Assembly (NCBI RefSeq): GCF_031455195.1
Contig: NZ_JAVDSH010000006.1
Span: forward strand, 186,001 to 250,000
From: Arthrobacter nitroguajacolicus_D
Lineage (GTDB): Bacteria > Actinomycetota > Actinomycetes > Actinomycetales > Micrococcaceae
Direction: 5' to 3'
Length of the DNA stretch: 64,000 bases
Under the pieces are notes generated by a model. That model saw only the letters and a list, made by a program, of their open reading frames with translations, was not told the DNA's origin and searched no databases. Every line of letters begins with the position of its first letter. Position 1 is the stretch's first letter. Made by a program: the position numbers and the translations under genes. This document shows positions 61,665 through 64,000 of this stretch, piece after piece.

Positions 61665-63011
61665 TTAGGCAAGCAGTGAGTTCATGGCATTTATCAAGGT
61701 TGTCTCCACGCCGTTGGTACCGGCTTTGAAGTGTGCCAAATGTCCATAGACAGTCATTGAGCCCCCTGCGATTCCCGGGAAGTCAGGTTCCCAACCTCCT
61801 TCATAACTTCCGAGGGGCATGGATGGCGGGAAGAACTCGTTGCTGGGAATATAGCAGCACGACTCGTTGGCATATCCCCCAACGATGATCCCGTTGGTAC
61901 CTCCGTTGCGGTTCCGGAAATAGGCGGCATATCCACTGACGAGCTCTCCGCCGACCATGGCGATCTTCAACTGAGGGCTGCCGTTGAACTTCCACACCTG
62001 GAAGGGCGACGGCACAGCCGTTTCAAAGCTGTTGCTGTCGATTCGTCCGATCATGACCTGTGCGTGGCGCTGATACCACTGCGGTTGGCCATTGGGATTT
62101 CCGAGTCGGGCCACGTAGGCAGCGCGCACTGCAGCCAGATTGGCCGCCGTCGGAGTGATGTCCAACGGCAGTTGGACTTCCTGGTACCGAGTCACTAGTG
62201 GCCCGCTGAGGGCACGGCCTGCGGACTGCATGTTCGAGTTCACAGTAGCCCCGAGGGCATCCCCATGCTGGTCCCTGAGTTCCCAGCTCCGCACGCCGCC
62301 CGGGTCCTGGTCCCCAGCAGGGCCCTGGATGAACATCGCAAAGCAATCTGGATTGCGATTCTCGATATAGTTGCAGGCGCCTGCAGCGAAATCCCCATCA
62401 AAGAGCGTACGCAGGCCTGCGCTGATCGGGTGGCAGCCGTAACTGAAAATAACAGCAGCCGGCGTGCCATTTCCGCGTCGGGCTACAAGAATGGGCACTG
62501 CCGTCTCGGTGTAGGGAAGGCCCACTCTGTTCGCAGAAAAATTTTGCGTCGACACTTTGTAGTCAAAAGTCACGGATGTTTCGTCCGCATCCAGGGCCTC
62601 TTGGGCGAGGTTGACAATCGTGTCTTCAAGGTCCGCACTGTAGGAACGCACAAGACCGAGATCTGCCAGACCATAAGCCATGAAGGGATGAAGGGTGTCT
62701 ATCAGCGCCGGGCCATTGTGCGTATGCGTAGCCTGGATCAGAATGTCGCTGCTCGACCAGCCCGCGAGGCCGAGGATCCTGTCCCTGATGCGCTGGTGCA
62801 TGGAACGCGGCAACGCCAGAACATCCAAGCTGATGATGATGTGGGGACTTGCGTCCTCCCAGATCAGGATGGCGCGGGCGTACAGAGGCTCAAAGGGCGA
62901 ACTGCTCGTGGCCTCGCGACCACCATCCGTTGAACCATACCCCGCCATATACGGATTGGTGCTCAGAGACGGCGTTATATCAGCGCTTGCAGTTCCAATT
63001 CGAAACGCCAT
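61665..63011 (-). CDS. Neutral ceramidase-like protein
   Basis: This 448-residue protein resembles the N-terminal catalytic domain of neutral/alkaline ceramidase: IGTASADITP start, QATHTHNGPALID (metal-binding His and the neighbouring residues), YGCHPISAG and QGPAGDQDPGG. It is shorter than ceramidases of about 650 residues and has no C-terminal immunoglobulin-like domain and no signal peptide. The ATG at 63009-63011 has AAGGAAG about 8 nt upstream. The substrate may not be ceramide, as actinobacteria rarely make sphingolipids. Confidence 0.75.
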   Translation of the reverse strand: MAFRIGTASADITPSLSTNPYMAGYGSTDGGREATSSSPFEPLYARAILIWEDASPHIIISLDVLALPRSMHQRIRDRILGLAGWSSSDILIQATHTHNGPALIDTLHPFMAYGLADLGLVRSYSADLEDTIVNLAQEALDADETSVTFDYKVSTQNFSANRVGLPYTETAVPILVARRGNGTPAAVIFSYGCHPISAGLRTLFDGDFAAGACNYIENRNPDCFAMFIQGPAGDQDPGGVRSWELRDQHGDALGATVNSNMQSAGRALSGPLVTRYQEVQLPLDITPTAANLAAVRAAYVARLGNPNGQPQWYQRHAQVMIGRIDSNSFETAVPSPFQVWKFNGSPQLKIAMVGGELVSGYAAYFRNRNGGTNGIIVGGYANESCCYIPSNEFFPPSMPLGSYEGGWEPDFPGIAGGSMTVYGHLAHFKAGTNGVETTLINAMNSLLA

Positions 63012-63226
63012 AAAGATCACTTCCTTGATTGTGCGCAACGGGTGATCTTCGTTTGCCCCCAAACAAAGTCCGTTTCCCGATAACGATGAACAGCCAATAC
63101 GTGAGACCACCTTCATTAGACCATGTGGTCACACAGTTCAGTACGGTTGAATGAGACGAATCCGCCCCTGGAATTGCGGTCAATATAAATCGCCGCACCA
63201 TGCGTATTCGCGCATGTGGCTACCGG

Positions 63227-63763
63227 CTAACCTGCCACCGAAGTCTTGAGCCAGCGGGTAAGCAGGATCGCCTGCGGAGCCAACGGCGCCAGAGTCAAGG
63301 CGCCCTTCACTACCGGGACTCCGAATGCCGCAAGGGAGGCCGCGAGATTGCGTGGATCCGTGCGGGTACAGGCCCTGACGATGCGGAGGCATAGCTCTGA
63401 AACCTGTCCTGCTGGACCGCCGGCGGCCACGGCAGCGTTGACTGCAGCCGTCTCCTCGGGGGTCAGCACCAAGGGTCCACTACCGACATACGTCACTTGG
63501 CAGTCCGTGATGTGCATGTATCTCGTCGACGCCCACACCTCTTCAAGACTCGAGAACTTGCCGATGAGGCTGCCGTCGGCAGCCGTGCAAGTGAATTGGT
63601 ATCGAACCTTGGGCTCCGGCCGCTCAACGGCGACTTTGTTGTCCTTGGTGACAACCTGGGCCACATCAAGAGCGGAAGGTTGGGACGTATTTACTTTGAT
63701 TCCTGAGCAACCGGCCAAGGCAAAAGTCGCCACACCGAGCTGAAGAACACTGCGCCTGCGCAT
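63227..63763 (-). CDS. Putative lipoprotein, unknown function
   Basis: This 178-residue protein begins MRRRSVLQLGVATFALAGC, a signal with a lipobox ALAGC and a lipidated Cys near residue 19. The rest shows no recognisable domain; it has cysteines in FTCTAADG, ITDCQVTY and LCLRIVRAC, possibly disulfide-bonded, and a hydrophobic C-terminus (LTLAPLAPQAILL). A GTG 6 nt upstream is an alternative start. Confidence 0.7.
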   Translation of the reverse strand: MRRRSVLQLGVATFALAGCSGIKVNTSQPSALDVAQVVTKDNKVAVERPEPKVRYQFTCTAADGSLIGKFSSLEEVWASTRYMHITDCQVTYVGSGPLVLTPEETAAVNAAVAAGGPAGQVSELCLRIVRACTRTDPRNLAASLAAFGVPVVKGALTLAPLAPQAILLTRWLKTSVAG

Positions 63764-63849
63764 GTCCACCGAGGGATCCCCACTTCATTCGGATGCTCCC
63801 CAGCTCCGCATGCATTGGTTATTCGCCCCAAGCCGTTTCCGGCTGCGTC

Positions 63850-64000
63850 TTAGTACATCTTCCCCCAAATTCCGCATTTGTCACTAGTAAAGTTCTGACC
63901 TTCCTCAAGAACCACCTGTTTGCCCGCTTCCGCCAGCCCGCCTCTGGCTACCACCGAACCATCCGGTCCGGTGACTGTCCACGCGCATTCGTCGGCATTA
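63850..64000 (-). CDS. C-terminal fragment of an unidentified protein (cut by the window edge)
   Basis: About 49 residues are visible, ending in DKCGIWGKMY and TAA at 63850-63852. Two cysteines and a Gly-rich TVTGPDGSVVARG strand suggest an exported protein like its neighbour. The 5' part lies beyond the window, so no function is assigned. Confidence 0.5.
   Translation of the reverse strand, partial: NADECAWTVTGPDGSVVARGGLAEAGKQVVLEEGQNFTSDKCGIWGKMY

Noticed and set aside
1..64000. CRISPR arrays, insertion sequences, prophage or integrase genes
   Set aside because: No repeat-spacer array, transposase, integrase or phage gene was seen on either strand.

Overview
This 64 kb window is chromosomal DNA from a high-GC actinobacterium, most likely a member of the Micrococcaceae close to Arthrobacter/Paenarthrobacter. 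The evidence is the strong G/C bias at third codon positions, frequent GTG starts, an actinobacterial Kgd-type 2-oxoglutarate decarboxylase, a SigR/RsrA pair, a SAM-IV riboswitch, a bL37 ribosomal mini-gene, and the gene order argS-lysA-hom-thrC-thrB-rho. Most of the window is conserved core genome. No insertion sequence, prophage, CRISPR array or integrase was seen.

Layout. 1-8.3 kb (minus strand): truncated rho preceded by an aspartate-family operon (argS, lysA, hom, thrC, thrB). 8.5-11.4 kb (plus): a three-gene flavin redox module (FMN-binding lipoprotein, ApbE flavin transferase, RnfD/NqrB-like membrane protein fused to a ferredoxin reductase-like domain), followed by tRNA-Arg(CCG). 11.7-13.1 kb: a protealysin-type M4 metalloprotease with its emfourin-like inhibitor. 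13.1-19.5 kb: a GlxA-type regulator, a small membrane protein, a WYL regulator and HrpA helicase. 19.5-23.8 kb: HIT protein, alcohol dehydrogenase, sulfurtransferase, Cds1-like cysteine-metabolising PLP enzyme and a metallo-hydrolase. 23.9-27.3 kb: a Zur-like regulator and ZnuABC zinc importer with a candidate operator. 27.4-29.8 kb: paired CNNM/CBS membrane proteins.

30-36.4 kb: kgd, an SGNH hydrolase, and a DUF4097-PadR pair behind two palindromic operators. 36.5-37.8 kb: bL37, then rsrA and sigR with a textbook sigma-R promoter that could make an N-terminally extended sigma-R. 37.9-41.8 kb: DoxX-aroA-rsgA-hisN. 41.9-45.1 kb: a SAM-IV riboswitch controlling a SufS-like aminotransferase V, then a methyltransferase and a DtxR/MntR regulator. 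45.1-48 kb: MFS exporter, a cysteine-containing hypothetical and an S1C protease. 48.1-53.7 kb (minus): tmRNA, smpB, M23 murein hydrolase, ftsX, ftsE and prfB, which together are trans-translation, divisome and translation-termination functions. 53.8-58.5 kb (minus): a compact Tad/Flp pilus locus. 58.8-64 kb: a secreted GH25 muramidase with FG-GAP-like repeats, a neutral-ceramidase-like protein and two small putative exported proteins, the last one cut by the window edge.

The best candidates for less-described biology are the flavinylated electron-transfer module, the SigR promoter/isoform arrangement, the protease-emfourin pair, a 20-bp tandem repeat that replicates the 3' end of prfB, and a near-perfect 32-bp palindrome inside thrB.
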